64,000 nucleotides of DNA from Candidatus Sulfurimonas marisnigri (GCF_015265475.1 NZ_CP054493.1:1426001-1490000); one strand, 5' to 3'; positions 37,339 through 45,772 are shown, counted from the stretch's first letter. Notes: generated by a model not told the origin, from the letters alone. Translations and numbers: made by a program.

Positions 37339-37659
37339 ATGAGTTTAGTTTTATTTTTATCAGCATTATTTTTTGGAATGTTAGCAGCTCGTGCGGGAAC
37401 AGTATTCGCAAGAAGTGGTATTCAACCTACAAATCCATTTGTAGTTATAATAAATTTTGGTTCAATGATTTCAACTTTTGCAATTGTTGTTTTTGGGTTT
37501 CTAAATCTTTCATGGTGGATACCAATCGTAGGTTTTATAGGTATTTCATTAATTGCCGGTATATTAATAAATCATTCAACAATGACATTTTTCTATAAAG
37601 CCTTGCCTGTAACAGGCTTAATAGCAATCGTGATTAATACATATGCATGGATAGTTTAG
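37339..37659 (+). CDS. Cassette 3: small multi-span membrane protein
   Basis: A 106-residue protein with about four hydrophobic segments and few charges. AAAGGA lies upstream. No family recognised. It is three bases before the next gene in the same cassette, so the two probably act together. Confidence 0.7.
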   Translation: MSLVLFLSALFFGMLAARAGTVFARSGIQPTNPFVVIINFGSMISTFAIVVFGFLNLSWWIPIVGFIGISLIAGILINHSTMTFFYKALPVTGLIAIVINTYAWIV

Positions 37660-37662
37660 TAA

Positions 37663-38148
37663 ATGTATAACAAAATTGACAAATGGGCTGATAGAGTCTA
37701 TTCTGAAACTGATTTTGGTAGAAGTATTGCTACTTCAGTATCTGGAATAATAGGTTTAGTAATTTATTTAATAATTAACGATTGGGTTATTGCTGCTTTT
37801 TCATCAATTATAACTTTTCCAATTGTTAGAATAATTTCTACAAGTCTTAATGAAAAAATCAATTTTTCTTCAATGCAAAAAAAGCATATGAAATCAGTTG
37901 AAGATGCTTATCATAGATTAAGTAATGGTGAAAAAGAAGTAATTCAAGCTTTTGTAACTGCTGGTGGAACCTCACTTACTTATTCACATATAAATAGTTT
38001 AGGCATATCAGCACCAGCAGTTGAAACTTTAATTCAGAGAGAAATAATATGGAGTTCCATGACAGCTGATGGAATGCGTGAAACTTTTGCTTTAGATACT
38101 GAAGTTTTTGATATTGCACAAAAATTAGTTGAGCTAGAAAACTCCTAA
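37663..38148 (+). CDS. Cassette 3: two-span membrane protein with cytoplasmic domain, SieB-like layout
   Basis: 161 residues: a short N-terminal helix, two membrane segments (about 25-60), and a soluble C-terminal domain with LSNGEKEVIQAFVTAGGTSL and AVETLIQREIIW, which looks like a winged helix. This arrangement resembles superinfection-exclusion protein SieB of phages (two spans plus a small cytosolic domain beginning with a similar EKE..I..F pattern). The likeness is by eye only. The stop lies within attC3. Confidence 0.65.
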   Translation: MYNKIDKWADRVYSETDFGRSIATSVSGIIGLVIYLIINDWVIAAFSSIITFPIVRIISTSLNEKINFSSMQKKHMKSVEDAYHRLSNGEKEVIQAFVTAGGTSLTYSHINSLGISAPAVETLIQREIIWSSMTADGMRETFALDTEVFDIAQKLVELENS

Positions 38149-38211
38149 CAAGCACGAGGAGCGAATAGTTTACCCTGAGGGACAACTATTCGCTCACGAC
38201 AAACGTTATGT
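38143..38211 (+). repeat. attC3 cassette recombination site
   Basis: About 69 bases from TCCTAAC to the core GTTATGT. The inner stem GCGAATAGTT pairs with AACTATTCGC around TACCCTGAGGGAC. The outer sequences AACAAGCACGAGGAGCG and GCTCACGACAAACGTTA nearly repeat those of attC1, showing a homogeneous attC family in this array. Confidence 0.88.
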
Positions 38212-38233
38212 ATAAAATAAAACAGGGAAAAAT

Positions 38234-38392
38234 ATGAAAAATACATTATTTTTTTTAATATTATTATCAATATCTATAATGTTTTTTGAGTTTTATTTTT
38301 ATTGTTTAAACTACACCCCTGAGAATGAATCTCCACTTTTACTGTTTAAAGAAAAAAATATTCACCCTAGCTTAATAGTAATTGCTATCTAG
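38234..38392 (+). CDS. Last cassette: small hydrophobic ORF (52 residues)
   Basis: Starts MKNTLFFLILLSISIMFFEF, a signal-anchor-like helix, followed by about 30 polar residues. AGGGA lies upstream. It directly follows attC3, so it begins a further cassette, but no attC is visible after it. The cassette may have lost its site, or the chromosome resumes here. Confidence 0.5.
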   Translation: MKNTLFFLILLSISIMFFEFYFYCLNYTPENESPLLLFKEKNIHPSLIVIAI

Positions 38393-38394
38393 TG

Positions 38395-38403
38395 TGCTAT
38401 AAT
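38395..38403 (+). promoter_or_regulatory. Extended -10 promoter upstream of cysS
   Basis: TGCTATAAT is a perfect extended -10 element located directly after the last cassette ORF and before the small ORF and cysS. It probably restores chromosomal transcription beyond the integron. Confidence 0.5.
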
Positions 38404-38436
38404 AATGCACATATTTTATACACACAAAAGATACAA

Positions 38437-38547
38437 ATGACAGCACTACACAATCCTTATACAAAGCAAAAAGCGACAAATCTCGGTATACATTCCGATT
38501 TGCTTACCAAAGAAAAAATAGATAAAAAACTTGAAATCTTAAAATAA
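38437..38547 (+). CDS. Short ORF before cysS (36 residues), doubtful
   Basis: MTALHNPYTKQKATNLGIHS and then a Lys-rich end. It lies 34 bases after a good -10 element and 88 bases before cysS. The ribosome site is weak. It may be a remnant or a leader peptide; no function seen. The rest of this gap holds nothing else I can name. Confidence 0.3.
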   Translation: MTALHNPYTKQKATNLGIHSDLLTKEKIDKKLEILK

Positions 38548-38635
38548 AACTTTTATAAAAGTTGCAAAGAATAAGTTGCCAAACATAGTGCTTTAAGAAA
38601 CAAAATAAGAAGTTTTTAAAAAGGAAAATACCTAC

Positions 38636-40036
38636 ATGTATATTTACGATTCAGTTCAAAAAACAAAACGAGAGTTTACTCCGCTAGAGGATGCAAAGGT
38701 CTCACTTTATGTTTGTGGACCGACTGTTTACGACGATGCTCACCTAGGACATGCAAAATCTGCTTTGGTTTTTGACCTGTTAACACGTGTGCTGAGTGCC
38801 AATGGTTACGATGTGACTTACGCGAGAAATATCACTGATATAGATGACAAGATAATTAAAAAAGCAGCAGAGCAAAACAAAGATATAAAAGAGATTACAG
38901 ACTTTTATACAGATGCTTTTCATAAAGAGATGGAAGCTATCGGTGTATCACGTCCAACGATTGAACCAAAAGCTACAGAGTCATTAGAGGTTATGATAGA
39001 GCTTATACAAAAGCTCATAGAGAAAAACCACGCATACACAACTGCCGAAGGTGATGTTTACTTTGATACTGCTAGTGACAGCGAGTATCTCAAACTCTCT
39101 TCAAGAGTTCAAGAAGAAGATGAAAAGCAACAAAGGGTTGAGAGTTCATCTGCCAAAAAAAATCCTGCTGATTTTGCTTTATGGAAAAGCGTAAAAGACA
39201 ACACTATTACCTTTCCTTCCCCTTTTGGTGCAGGTCGCCCAGGTTGGCACTTGGAGTGTTCAGCTATGATAGAAAAATATCTTGCACGTCCAAACAGTGA
39301 GTTTGCCGTAGATATTCACGGTGGAGGGGCTGACCTCCTTTTTCCACATCATGAGAATGAAGCGGCACAAACTAGATGCGGGACTAACCATGCACTTGCA
39401 AACTACTGGATGCATAACGGTTTTGTAAATATAGATGGTGAAAAAATGTCTAAGTCTTTGGGAAACAGCTTCTTTTTAAAAGATGCTCTAAAAATTTATG
39501 ACGGAGAAGTTTTAAGATTTTATCTTTTAAGCACTCACTATAGAAGCAACTTCAACTTTAACACCGAAGATTTAGCATCTTCTAAAAAGAGACTAGATAA
39601 GATTTACAGACTTAAAAAACGCCTTTTCGGCTTGGCAGAAAATAGTGATAAGACACCTTTTCAAAATGAACTCTTACATGTACTGAGCGATGATATGAAT
39701 GTATCGAGTGCCTTGGCTCTTATTGATGAGATGATTTCAAATGCAAACGAGACTTTAGACACTGCCGGTAAACATAAAGAGCTTAAGCGTGAGACAATCT
39801 CTAATCTAGCCTACATTGAAACTATTTTAGGCTTTGGTGTTAAAAATCCTTTTGAGTACTTTCAGTTTGGAGTCGATGAAGAGACAAAAGCAAAAATCGA
39901 TGTGTTGATTGCATCAAGAGATGAGGCTAAAAAAATTAAAGATTTCGCAACTTCCGACAAACTTCGTGATGAGATTTTAGCCTTTGGTGTAACTATAATG
40001 GATACACCACAAGGGACTTTTTGGGAAAAGGTGTAA
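38636..40036 (+). CDS. cysS: Cysteinyl-tRNA synthetase
   Basis: Charges tRNA-Cys. The 466-residue class I synthetase has the zinc and HIGH region YVCGPTVYDDAHLGHAKS, the central GRPGWHLECSAM and HGGGADLLFPHHENE blocks and the KMSKS motif GEKMSKSLGN. AAAAAGGAAAA precedes the ATG. A diverged copy of its 3' end survives at 40737-40853. Confidence 0.97.
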   Translation: MYIYDSVQKTKREFTPLEDAKVSLYVCGPTVYDDAHLGHAKSALVFDLLTRVLSANGYDVTYARNITDIDDKIIKKAAEQNKDIKEITDFYTDAFHKEMEAIGVSRPTIEPKATESLEVMIELIQKLIEKNHAYTTAEGDVYFDTASDSEYLKLSSRVQEEDEKQQRVESSSAKKNPADFALWKSVKDNTITFPSPFGAGRPGWHLECSAMIEKYLARPNSEFAVDIHGGGADLLFPHHENEAAQTRCGTNHALANYWMHNGFVNIDGEKMSKSLGNSFFLKDALKIYDGEVLRFYLLSTHYRSNFNFNTEDLASSKKRLDKIYRLKKRLFGLAENSDKTPFQNELLHVLSDDMNVSSALALIDEMISNANETLDTAGKHKELKRETISNLAYIETILGFGVKNPFEYFQFGVDEETKAKIDVLIASRDEAKKIKDFATSDKLRDEILAFGVTIMDTPQGTFWEKV

Positions 40037-40040
40037 CCCC

Positions 40041-40550
40041 ATAAGCACTCATACTAAAAGTAAAATTTTTCTTTTTACAGATGCAAGCGTAAACCCACAA
40101 ACAAATGTTGGATTTGGGGCATATTTACTTCTGCAAGAGGATGAATTATTATCAGATTTGCATAACAGAGGTGTCAAAACTAAAAAATTTGAAAATACCT
40201 CTTCAACTAAACTAGAGCTAGAAACTTTACTCTGGGCACTAAGCGAAATAACTCCGGAGCTTCATGAGATTACAATATATACAGATTGTCAGAATATTAT
40301 AGGTCTAAAAAATAGACGAGAGCGTTTTGAAAAGAACAACTACATATCAAAGAATAACAAGCAGATAAAAAACCGTGAGCTCTATATTGAGTTTTATAAG
40401 TTTACTGATTTATTGAGATGTGAATTTGTTAAAGTAAAAGGGCATAAAAAAAGTAGTGTAAAAAACAGTATAGACAATATCTTTACCCTTGTTGACAAAG
40501 CTTCTCGAGTTGCTCTTAGAAATTATTCTAATATAACTGCACATATATAA
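40041..40550 (+). CDS. RNase H-like protein with a non-canonical (ATA) start
   Basis: About 170 residues with the four RNase H acidic positions: D in FLFTDASVN, E in KLELETLLWAL, D in IYTDCQNI and D in LVDKASRVAL. The frame is open from 39999, but no ATG, GTG or TTG occurs before the first catalytic Asp; the first ATG (40158) would remove it. ATA at 40041 has AAAAGGTG eight bases upstream, so it is probably a mutated or misread ATG, or a rare start. It follows cysS by four bases and may be co-transcribed. Confidence 0.7.
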   Translation: MSTHTKSKIFLFTDASVNPQTNVGFGAYLLLQEDELLSDLHNRGVKTKKFENTSSTKLELETLLWALSEITPELHEITIYTDCQNIIGLKNRRERFEKNNYISKNNKQIKNRELYIEFYKFTDLLRCEFVKVKGHKKSSVKNSIDNIFTLVDKASRVALRNYSNITAHI

Positions 40551-40568
40551 AACACATATTAGCATTGG

Positions 40569-40736
40569 ATTTAAAAAGGCTTTTTCATGGTCGTGGCGAA
40601 CTTTATGAGGGTTGGAAGATTTCATATCTACATGTAGACACAAAACTTTGGTTATTCAGCGAAGATATATTAAAGGGAGTCCAAGCGAAGTTGTAGTTGG
40701 AGAGCTTCAAGATAATCTACATGTAGTAGAAAACGG
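40569..40736 (+). pseudogene. Fragment of the downstream methyltransferase gene
   Basis: Nearly identical to two stretches of the intact gene at 41368-42288. The first runs through the GRGELYEGWK region and the second starts at the segment with two TACATGTA palindromes. 97 bases between them (intact 41476-41572) are missing, with AAG repeated at both ends of the gap. The deletion shifts the frame and there is no start or end, so it is dead. Confidence 0.85.
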
Positions 40737-40853
40737 GATGAAGCTAAAAAAGAAAAAGACTTTGAGAGTTCTAACAAACTTCGTGATTAGATTTTAGCCT
40801 TAGGTGTAAGCATTATGGATACACCAAATGGTACTTTTTGCGAAAAAGTATAA
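40737..40853 (+). pseudogene. Diverged 3' end of a second cysS
   Basis: Aligns with the last 38 codons of cysS up to the stop, including the region for GTFWEKV, but with many substitutions and an in-frame TAG at the DE position (NKLRD-stop). It is joined to the methyltransferase fragment at a shared GATGAAG. The divergence shows it does not derive from a recent copy of the adjacent cysS. Confidence 0.85.
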
Positions 40854-40859
40854 TTATAT

Positions 40860-40885
40860 AAAGTAGACTTGCTTTAGTCTACTTT
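40860..40885. terminator. Bidirectional hairpin terminator
   Basis: A perfect ten-base-pair stem AAAGTAGACT/AGTCTACTTT around TGCTTT. It follows the cysS remnant on the plus strand and covers the stop of the minus-strand gene 40884-41237, serving both directions. Confidence 0.7.
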
Positions 40886-41237
40886 ATGCCAAAAAAGCAA
40901 CATCAGTTACTGATTTGTTTTGCTCCAATAAACCTGCTGAGTATTCTATATTATTTTTTTGAATATCTAAATAGGCACTTGAAAAATTTCTTTTAAAATT
41001 TTCAGCACATTGAAGTGTTGCTAGAGATGCTTCCCCACCATTATCACCATATAATATATCATCAACTTGATTCAATATATCTTGAAATGTTATAGGTTTA
41101 CCAGTGTAAGACTTATATGTACCCATAATATGAGAAATAACTAAATTATCACTCAAACCATTTATAGTTTCCATCAACGCTTTTTTTGTTTGCATTTCAA
41201 TATTTTCAAATATTGTATATTCAGAGAAGTTTTTCAT
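40884..41237 (-). CDS. Hypothetical protein (117 residues)
   Basis: Not recognised. The protein is helical and acidic with no membrane segment or cysteine motif (one Cys). It starts with MKNFSEYTIFENIEMQ and has an AAAGGA ribosome site seven bases before the ATG, and a terminator at its end, so it is likely a real gene. It lies alone on the minus strand between the fossil duplication and the intact methyltransferase, possibly an insertion into that interval. Confidence 0.65.
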   Translation of the reverse strand: MKNFSEYTIFENIEMQTKKALMETINGLSDNLVISHIMGTYKSYTGKPITFQDILNQVDDILYGDNGGEASLATLQCAENFKRNFSSAYLDIQKNNIEYSAGLLEQNKSVTDVAFLA

Positions 41238-41367
41238 TTTGTTATCCTTTGTTTAATTTAAGCAATTAATATTCCAACGCAAATTTATCTTAATTATCTT
41301 ATAAAAAGTTTAACTTGATGTAATATTTGATATTATTTTAAATAAATATATAAGATAGAGAATAATT

Positions 41368-42288
41368 TTGAATATAAACGATATACAAGCACTTCTGAAA
41401 GAAAACTCAAAAGATTTATCAACTGAATTTAAAAGGCTTTTTCATGGTCGTGGCGAACTTTATGAGGGTTGGAAGCACTTAACTGTTGACTCAATAGATG
41501 AGATTTTGAGTGTTGCTCTTTACTTTGAAATGGAGCCTGAATTAGAGGCTGAATTGGTTGAGATGTTCAAAGATTTTATATCTACATGTAGACACAAAAC
41601 TTTGGTTATTCAGCGAAGATACATAAAAGGAAGTCCTAGTGAAGTTGTGGTGGGAGAGCTTCAAGATAATCTACATGTAGTAGAAAACGGGATGAAGATA
41701 AAACTAAATCTTCTCTCAAACCAAAACAGCGGATATTTTGCTGATATGAAAAACGGTAGAGAGTTTGTAAGAGTAAATGCAAAAGATAAAAGTGTCTTAA
41801 ACCTCTTCTCATACACATGTGCTTTTAGTGTTGCGGCAAAACTCGGCGGTGCTAGAAGTGTTTCAAACATTGACATGAGCAAAAGTGCATTAACCACAGG
41901 GCGAGAAAATCATCACCTAAATGAGCTAGATACCAAAGGTGTTGCTTTTTTGCCATATAACATCTTAAAATCTTTCTCACGAATCAAGAAAAAAGGTCCT
42001 TATGATTTGATTATTATAGACCCGCCAACCTTTCAAAAAGGGAGCTTTGAGGCTACAAAAGATTATGAGAAGATTATCAAAAAACTACCACAGATAGCAT
42101 CAGACAACTGTACCCTTTTAGCTTGTCTTAACTCCCCTGACTTAGACGAAAATTTTATTATAGAGCTTATAAAAGAGCTTTCTCCATGTTTTAAATTTGT
42201 AGAGCGGCTTGAAAATGTAAAAGAGTTTGCAAGTGATAATGAGGATAGGTCTTTAAAAAATTTAGTTTTCATAAGAGAAGTTTTATAA
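41368..42288 (+). CDS. Class I SAM-dependent methyltransferase, RlmI/RlmK-like
   Basis: 306 residues. The central part carries the Rossmann fold with LFSYTCAFSVAAKLGGA (motif I), an acidic end of strand 2 (SNIDMSK), and the catalytic-type DPPTFQKG. This matches the rRNA cytosine methyltransferase group (RlmI-like), but without the N-terminal PUA domain. It starts at TTG with a weak ribosome site. The target is unproven; 23S rRNA is the family expectation. A broken partial copy lies 600 bases upstream. Confidence 0.85.
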   Translation: MNINDIQALLKENSKDLSTEFKRLFHGRGELYEGWKHLTVDSIDEILSVALYFEMEPELEAELVEMFKDFISTCRHKTLVIQRRYIKGSPSEVVVGELQDNLHVVENGMKIKLNLLSNQNSGYFADMKNGREFVRVNAKDKSVLNLFSYTCAFSVAAKLGGARSVSNIDMSKSALTTGRENHHLNELDTKGVAFLPYNILKSFSRIKKKGPYDLIIIDPPTFQKGSFEATKDYEKIIKKLPQIASDNCTLLACLNSPDLDENFIIELIKELSPCFKFVERLENVKEFASDNEDRSLKNLVFIREVL

Positions 42289-42343
42289 AAAACAAGCTAT
42301 AGTTTTATAAACAAATAACAACTTAAAATGTTAAGGAATGTTT

Positions 42344-42961
42344 ATGAAAAGTTTTTCTTTACTCTTAATTGCATCAACATCACTTTTATCTTTAATCAGT
42401 TATCCTAATTTGCTTTATGCTGACAGTGATGAGATAAAGACTCCCTGGTGCGAACATCCGATAGATACTCATTTTTCAATATATGGTGCTGCATACGATA
42501 CACTAACTAAAACATTCATTAAAACAGATACTATCTCAAAGTCAACTCCACCAAATAAAGTGTCACTAAAGTGTCTAAGCTGCCACGATGGGGTTAATGC
42601 CGCAAGTAGGCCAATCAACTTACCTGGATCAGGTGGGTATTATCCAACAAGTAGCTATACTAAAAACATAAATGATGAAGAAATTGATATAACAGAACTA
42701 AATCTAGACAATCTCTCCCAAAACAGAAGTTTAGTTAATGGTCATCCTGTTGCAGTAAAATATATTGAAGGTGTTGCAGTATTAAAAAATATAAATACAA
42801 AAATTTACGGCTGGGATAATGCCGACACCATTGAAGACCTTTTAGTAGATGGAACAATCCAGTGTATAAGTTGTCACAATACTCACAAGCAAAACCCAGA
42901 TAAATACCTTAGACACAAGAACAAAGGCAGTGCACTTTGCCTTAGCTGTCACAATAGATAA
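42344..42961 (+). CDS. Periplasmic multihaem cytochrome c (three CXXCH)
   Basis: A 205-residue exported protein with a signal peptide ending near LLYA and three haem c motifs: CLSCHDG, CISCHNT and CLSCHNR at the very end. The doubled-CXXCH spacing at the C-terminus fits the tetrahaem/NrfB-like structural class, but with three sites. The second ATG is chosen because AAGGA lies seven bases before it. It converges on another multihaem cytochrome and probably both serve periplasmic electron transfer. The partner is unknown. Confidence 0.85.
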   Translation: MKSFSLLLIASTSLLSLISYPNLLYADSDEIKTPWCEHPIDTHFSIYGAAYDTLTKTFIKTDTISKSTPPNKVSLKCLSCHDGVNAASRPINLPGSGGYYPTSSYTKNINDEEIDITELNLDNLSQNRSLVNGHPVAVKYIEGVAVLKNINTKIYGWDNADTIEDLLVDGTIQCISCHNTHKQNPDKYLRHKNKGSALCLSCHNR

Positions 42962-43009
42962 TGAAGTTTATTGTTTTTAAAGTAATTTATATGAAGTTTT
43001 GAAGAAGCT

Positions 43010-43040
43010 AAAGAAAAGTAGATAATATCTACTTTTCTTT
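43010..43040. terminator. Bidirectional terminator between the two cytochromes
   Basis: A perfect 14-base-pair stem AAAGAAAAGTAGAT/ATCTACTTTTCTTT with loop AAT, with A-rich and T-rich flanks in both directions, between convergent genes. Confidence 0.75.
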
Positions 43041-43050
43041 ACATGTAGTA

Positions 43051-43782
43051 CTATTTTTTCTTTGGTTTTGCTGTATCTTTAAAATCATCTAAAGGATTAA
43101 CTGTTGGAGCATAAACCCAATCAGGTTGATTTTGGTAATTTGGCATAATATCATTTTCTTGTAGTTTACCTAAAGGCTTGATATAGCTTTTTGTTGGATT
43201 TTGAATAACAACATCATCTCTTAAGAAGAATCCAGAACCCTTTTCTTGATCCATAGCACTAAATATTCTTATATCGCTAAGTTTTTTAATACCAGCAGAA
43301 TCATAATCTACTTTAGCATCATGACAAACAGCACAAAGCTTTTGAATATTGCCTCCATCAGCATTAGTGTTTACTCTTAAGTACATAAAGTTTTTGTTTG
43401 ATGGATGTGCTTCATGACAACTGATACAGTCAAGCATTCCATTTTTAAGCAAGTTTTTTGGCACACTTGCGATTTTTGGATTTGGAACCATACCGATAGG
43501 GTGAGTAGTATGCATGTGAACTGGTCTAATTCCCGCTCCACCAAATTGAGTTAGCTCATGACAACCTAGACAGTTTTTCGCAGTTAACTTATCAAAACTC
43601 TCTCTATTTAGAGGGTTTTTCATTTTTGTATTTTTTACAGCAAATAACTTATCATCTACAGCAAAGTGAGTACTATGACAACCTAAACAAGTTATCCCAT
43701 CATGTGGACCTGCCGCACTTAACATATTTGGTGCTAAAGCAATTAGTAAACCTAATGCAATACCGCTAATACCTTTTTTCAT
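43051..43782 (-). CDS. Periplasmic tetrahaem cytochrome c
   Basis: A 243-residue protein with a signal peptide ending near MLSAA and four haem motifs: CLGCHST, CLGCHEL, CISCHEA and CAVCHDA, plus extra histidines (HMHTTHP) as possible distal ligands. It belongs to the cytochrome c3/doubled-CXXCH group. The C-terminal 80 residues have no motif. The second ATG is used with AAGGA upstream. Confidence 0.87.
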   Translation of the reverse strand: MKKGISGIALGLLIALAPNMLSAAGPHDGITCLGCHSTHFAVDDKLFAVKNTKMKNPLNRESFDKLTAKNCLGCHELTQFGGAGIRPVHMHTTHPIGMVPNPKIASVPKNLLKNGMLDCISCHEAHPSNKNFMYLRVNTNADGGNIQKLCAVCHDAKVDYDSAGIKKLSDIRIFSAMDQEKGSGFFLRDDVVIQNPTKSYIKPLGKLQENDIMPNYQNQPDWVYAPTVNPLDDFKDTAKPKKK

Positions 43783-43875
43783 ATAGTTCATCCTTATTAT
43801 TTAAACTTAATTTTTCTTGTGACGATTTTATCACTTTATTTATTTATATTTTCTTAATCTTACTAATATTTTTTA

Positions 43876-44436
43876 TTATTTACAAAAGTCGGCTAAAAGT
43901 CCACTCTTTATCAGAGAATATGTCTTTTCGCCTTTTAACTTTTTAACTATTTCAAGTGCAAAACATATGGCAGTAGCGGGTCCACGAGAAGTAATAACAT
44001 TTTCACACTCTACAACCATCATTTTATCTCCTAAATATTCACCCTGCTTTATATGATTCTCAAAAGATGGGTAACATGTGTATTTGTCTTTCAATACTCC
44101 AGCTTCACTAAGAGCAAAAGGCGCTGCACAAATTGCTCCAATATTTTTACCTTTAGAATCCATCTCTTTTAATATTCTTTGTACATTTTCATCCTCTGCT
44201 AGAGCAAAAGTTCCCTCAACTCCACCTGGTAAAACTATCATTTCAAGTTCATCTACAACTACATCATTTATATTTATATCACTTATAATTGAGATGCCAT
44301 TTGCACCTTTTACTGCATTATCATCATTTAAAGAAGCCACTAATACCTCTATTTCTGCTCGTCTCAAAACATCAATAATACTGACTGCTTCTATCTCTTC
44401 AAATCCTCTAGCTAATGGCACCAAAACTTTTATCAT
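43876..44436 (-). CDS. DJ-1/PfpI family protein
   Basis: A 186-residue protein of the DJ-1/ThiJ/YajL group: GFEEIEA near the N-terminus supplies the conserved Glu and the nucleophile elbow GAICAAPFAL carries the reactive Cys103. Members act as glyoxalases/deglycases or redox-responsive chaperones. The ATG of MIKVLVPL is preceded by GGAGA; a frame starting seven codons earlier has no ribosome site. Confidence 0.88.
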   Translation of the reverse strand: MIKVLVPLARGFEEIEAVSIIDVLRRAEIEVLVASLNDDNAVKGANGISIISDININDVVVDELEMIVLPGGVEGTFALAEDENVQRILKEMDSKGKNIGAICAAPFALSEAGVLKDKYTCYPSFENHIKQGEYLGDKMMVVECENVITSRGPATAICFALEIVKKLKGEKTYSLIKSGLLADFCK

Positions 44437-44519
44437 AATATCTCCATATATGTTCATTTATACAAATTCTATACTTTTAATGTTATAATCTACTTTAAAT
44501 TAGTTCAAGGATTTCGTTT

Positions 44520-45386
44520 TTGAGTGATATATTTACACTATTTAGAGTCCATCAATATATAAAAAATTTATTTATCTTTATGCCTTTACTTTTCTCTTTT
44601 TCATATTTAAATGCTGATAATAATTTAAACACTTTTGTGGCATTTATTCTGTTTTCTATACTTGCGAGCAGTATCTACATCTTTAACGACCTTATGGACG
44701 TAGAAGAAGACAGGGGTCATCCGATTAAAAAAAATCGTCCTTTGGCATCTGGCAAAGTCTCTGTAAGAACAGGTAAATTACTTATTTTACTATTGTCTAT
44801 ATTTTCACTCACAATATCATTTGTTTTTTATACCCAACTATTCATCGTACTGCTCGTCTATTTTATTCTAAATATTCTCTATTCTATAAAACTAAAACAT
44901 ATTGCAATTTTAGATATATTCATTATCGCAACAGGTTTTGTTTTAAGGCTTTTTGCAGGTTCAGCAGTTACAGGTATTGAGCTCTCTATGTGGATAATAA
45001 TTATGACATTCCTGCTGGCAATATTTTTAGCCTTGGCAAAAAGAAGAGATGATGTACTTCTCTCACTTCTAGGGCAAGAGACAAGAAAAAACATAGATGG
45101 ATACAATTTAGAGTTTGTAAACGCTGCAATGGTACTAATGGCAGGAGTTGTCGTAGTTAGTTATATACAGTACACAATATCGCCAGAGGTTATACTAAGA
45201 CTCGACACAAACTATCTTTATATAACTTCATTTTTTGTAATACTGGGAGTTTTGAGATATATGCAGATAACCTTTGTTGAACAAGATAGCGGAAGTCCAA
45301 CAAAAGTAGTCATAAGAGATAGATTTTTAAAACTTACAATTATATTTTGGCTACTGAGCTTTATAGGTATTACTAAACTTATATGA
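44520..45386 (+). CDS. UbiA-family decaprenyl-phosphate phosphoribosyltransferase-like protein
   Basis: A 288-residue membrane enzyme with about eight spans and the two Asp-rich motifs of UbiA prenyltransferases, NDLMDVEEDRGHP and later AKRRDD. The N-terminal RVHQYIKNLFIFMPLLF stretch is characteristic of the DPPR synthase group (mycobacterial Rv3806c/UbiA), which puts phosphoribose from PRPP onto polyprenyl phosphate. It starts at TTG and leads a run of six genes with 4-base overlaps or tiny gaps. The DprE1/DprE2 neighbours support this assignment over menaquinone or ubiquinone synthesis. Confidence 0.85.
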   Translation: MSDIFTLFRVHQYIKNLFIFMPLLFSFSYLNADNNLNTFVAFILFSILASSIYIFNDLMDVEEDRGHPIKKNRPLASGKVSVRTGKLLILLLSIFSLTISFVFYTQLFIVLLVYFILNILYSIKLKHIAILDIFIIATGFVLRLFAGSAVTGIELSMWIIIMTFLLAIFLALAKRRDDVLLSLLGQETRKNIDGYNLEFVNAAMVLMAGVVVVSYIQYTISPEVILRLDTNYLYITSFFVILGVLRYMQITFVEQDSGSPTKVVIRDRFLKLTIIFWLLSFIGITKLI

Positions 45387-45772
45387 TTATTATTAGATAT
45401 GTTCTGTTTGCTCTAGTATCAACCGTAGTGAATATACTGTTTCAGTATTTTAGTTTTATTATCTACGATGGTTTTTTATCACTCTATGTAGCTATGTTTT
45501 TTGGTACTTTAGCAGGTCTTATTTTAAAATATATATTGGACAAAAAATACATATTTTTTCATACGCCCAAGAGTAAAAAGGATGATGGTAGAAAATTTCT
45601 TTTATACTCTCTTATGGGAGTTTTTACAACCTTTATCTTCTGGGGTTTTGAGATTGGGTTTGACTACATGTATGAAAGCCAAAACGCCAAATATATTGGT
45701 GCAGTAATTGGTCTTAGTATAGGGTATGTTGTGAAATATTTTTTAGATAAAAAATTTGTGTTTAAGGGGTAA
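45383..45772 (+). CDS. GtrA-like membrane protein
   Basis: 129 residues with four hydrophobic segments and the GtrA pattern YIIDKKYIF-type (KYILDKKYIFF and KYFLDKKFVF repeats). GtrA proteins are thought to flip polyprenyl-linked sugars. Its position between the phosphoribosyltransferase and DprE1 genes suggests it flips the pentosyl lipid (inference; mycobacterial Rv3789 is the parallel). Confidence 0.85.
   Translation: MIIIRYVLFALVSTVVNILFQYFSFIIYDGFLSLYVAMFFGTLAGLILKYILDKKYIFFHTPKSKKDDGRKFLLYSLMGVFTTFIFWGFEIGFDYMYESQNAKYIGAVIGLSIGYVVKYFLDKKFVFKG

Noticed and set aside
38393-38635. A fourth attC after the last small cassette ORF
   Set aside because: I searched for a GTTRRRY core with a matching inverted arm and saw none; only a promoter-like element and a short doubtful ORF are present.
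40612-40797. A 61-codon open frame between the RNase H gene and the terminator
   Set aside because: It is translated from the methyltransferase and cysS fossils, spans their junction, and has no ribosome site.
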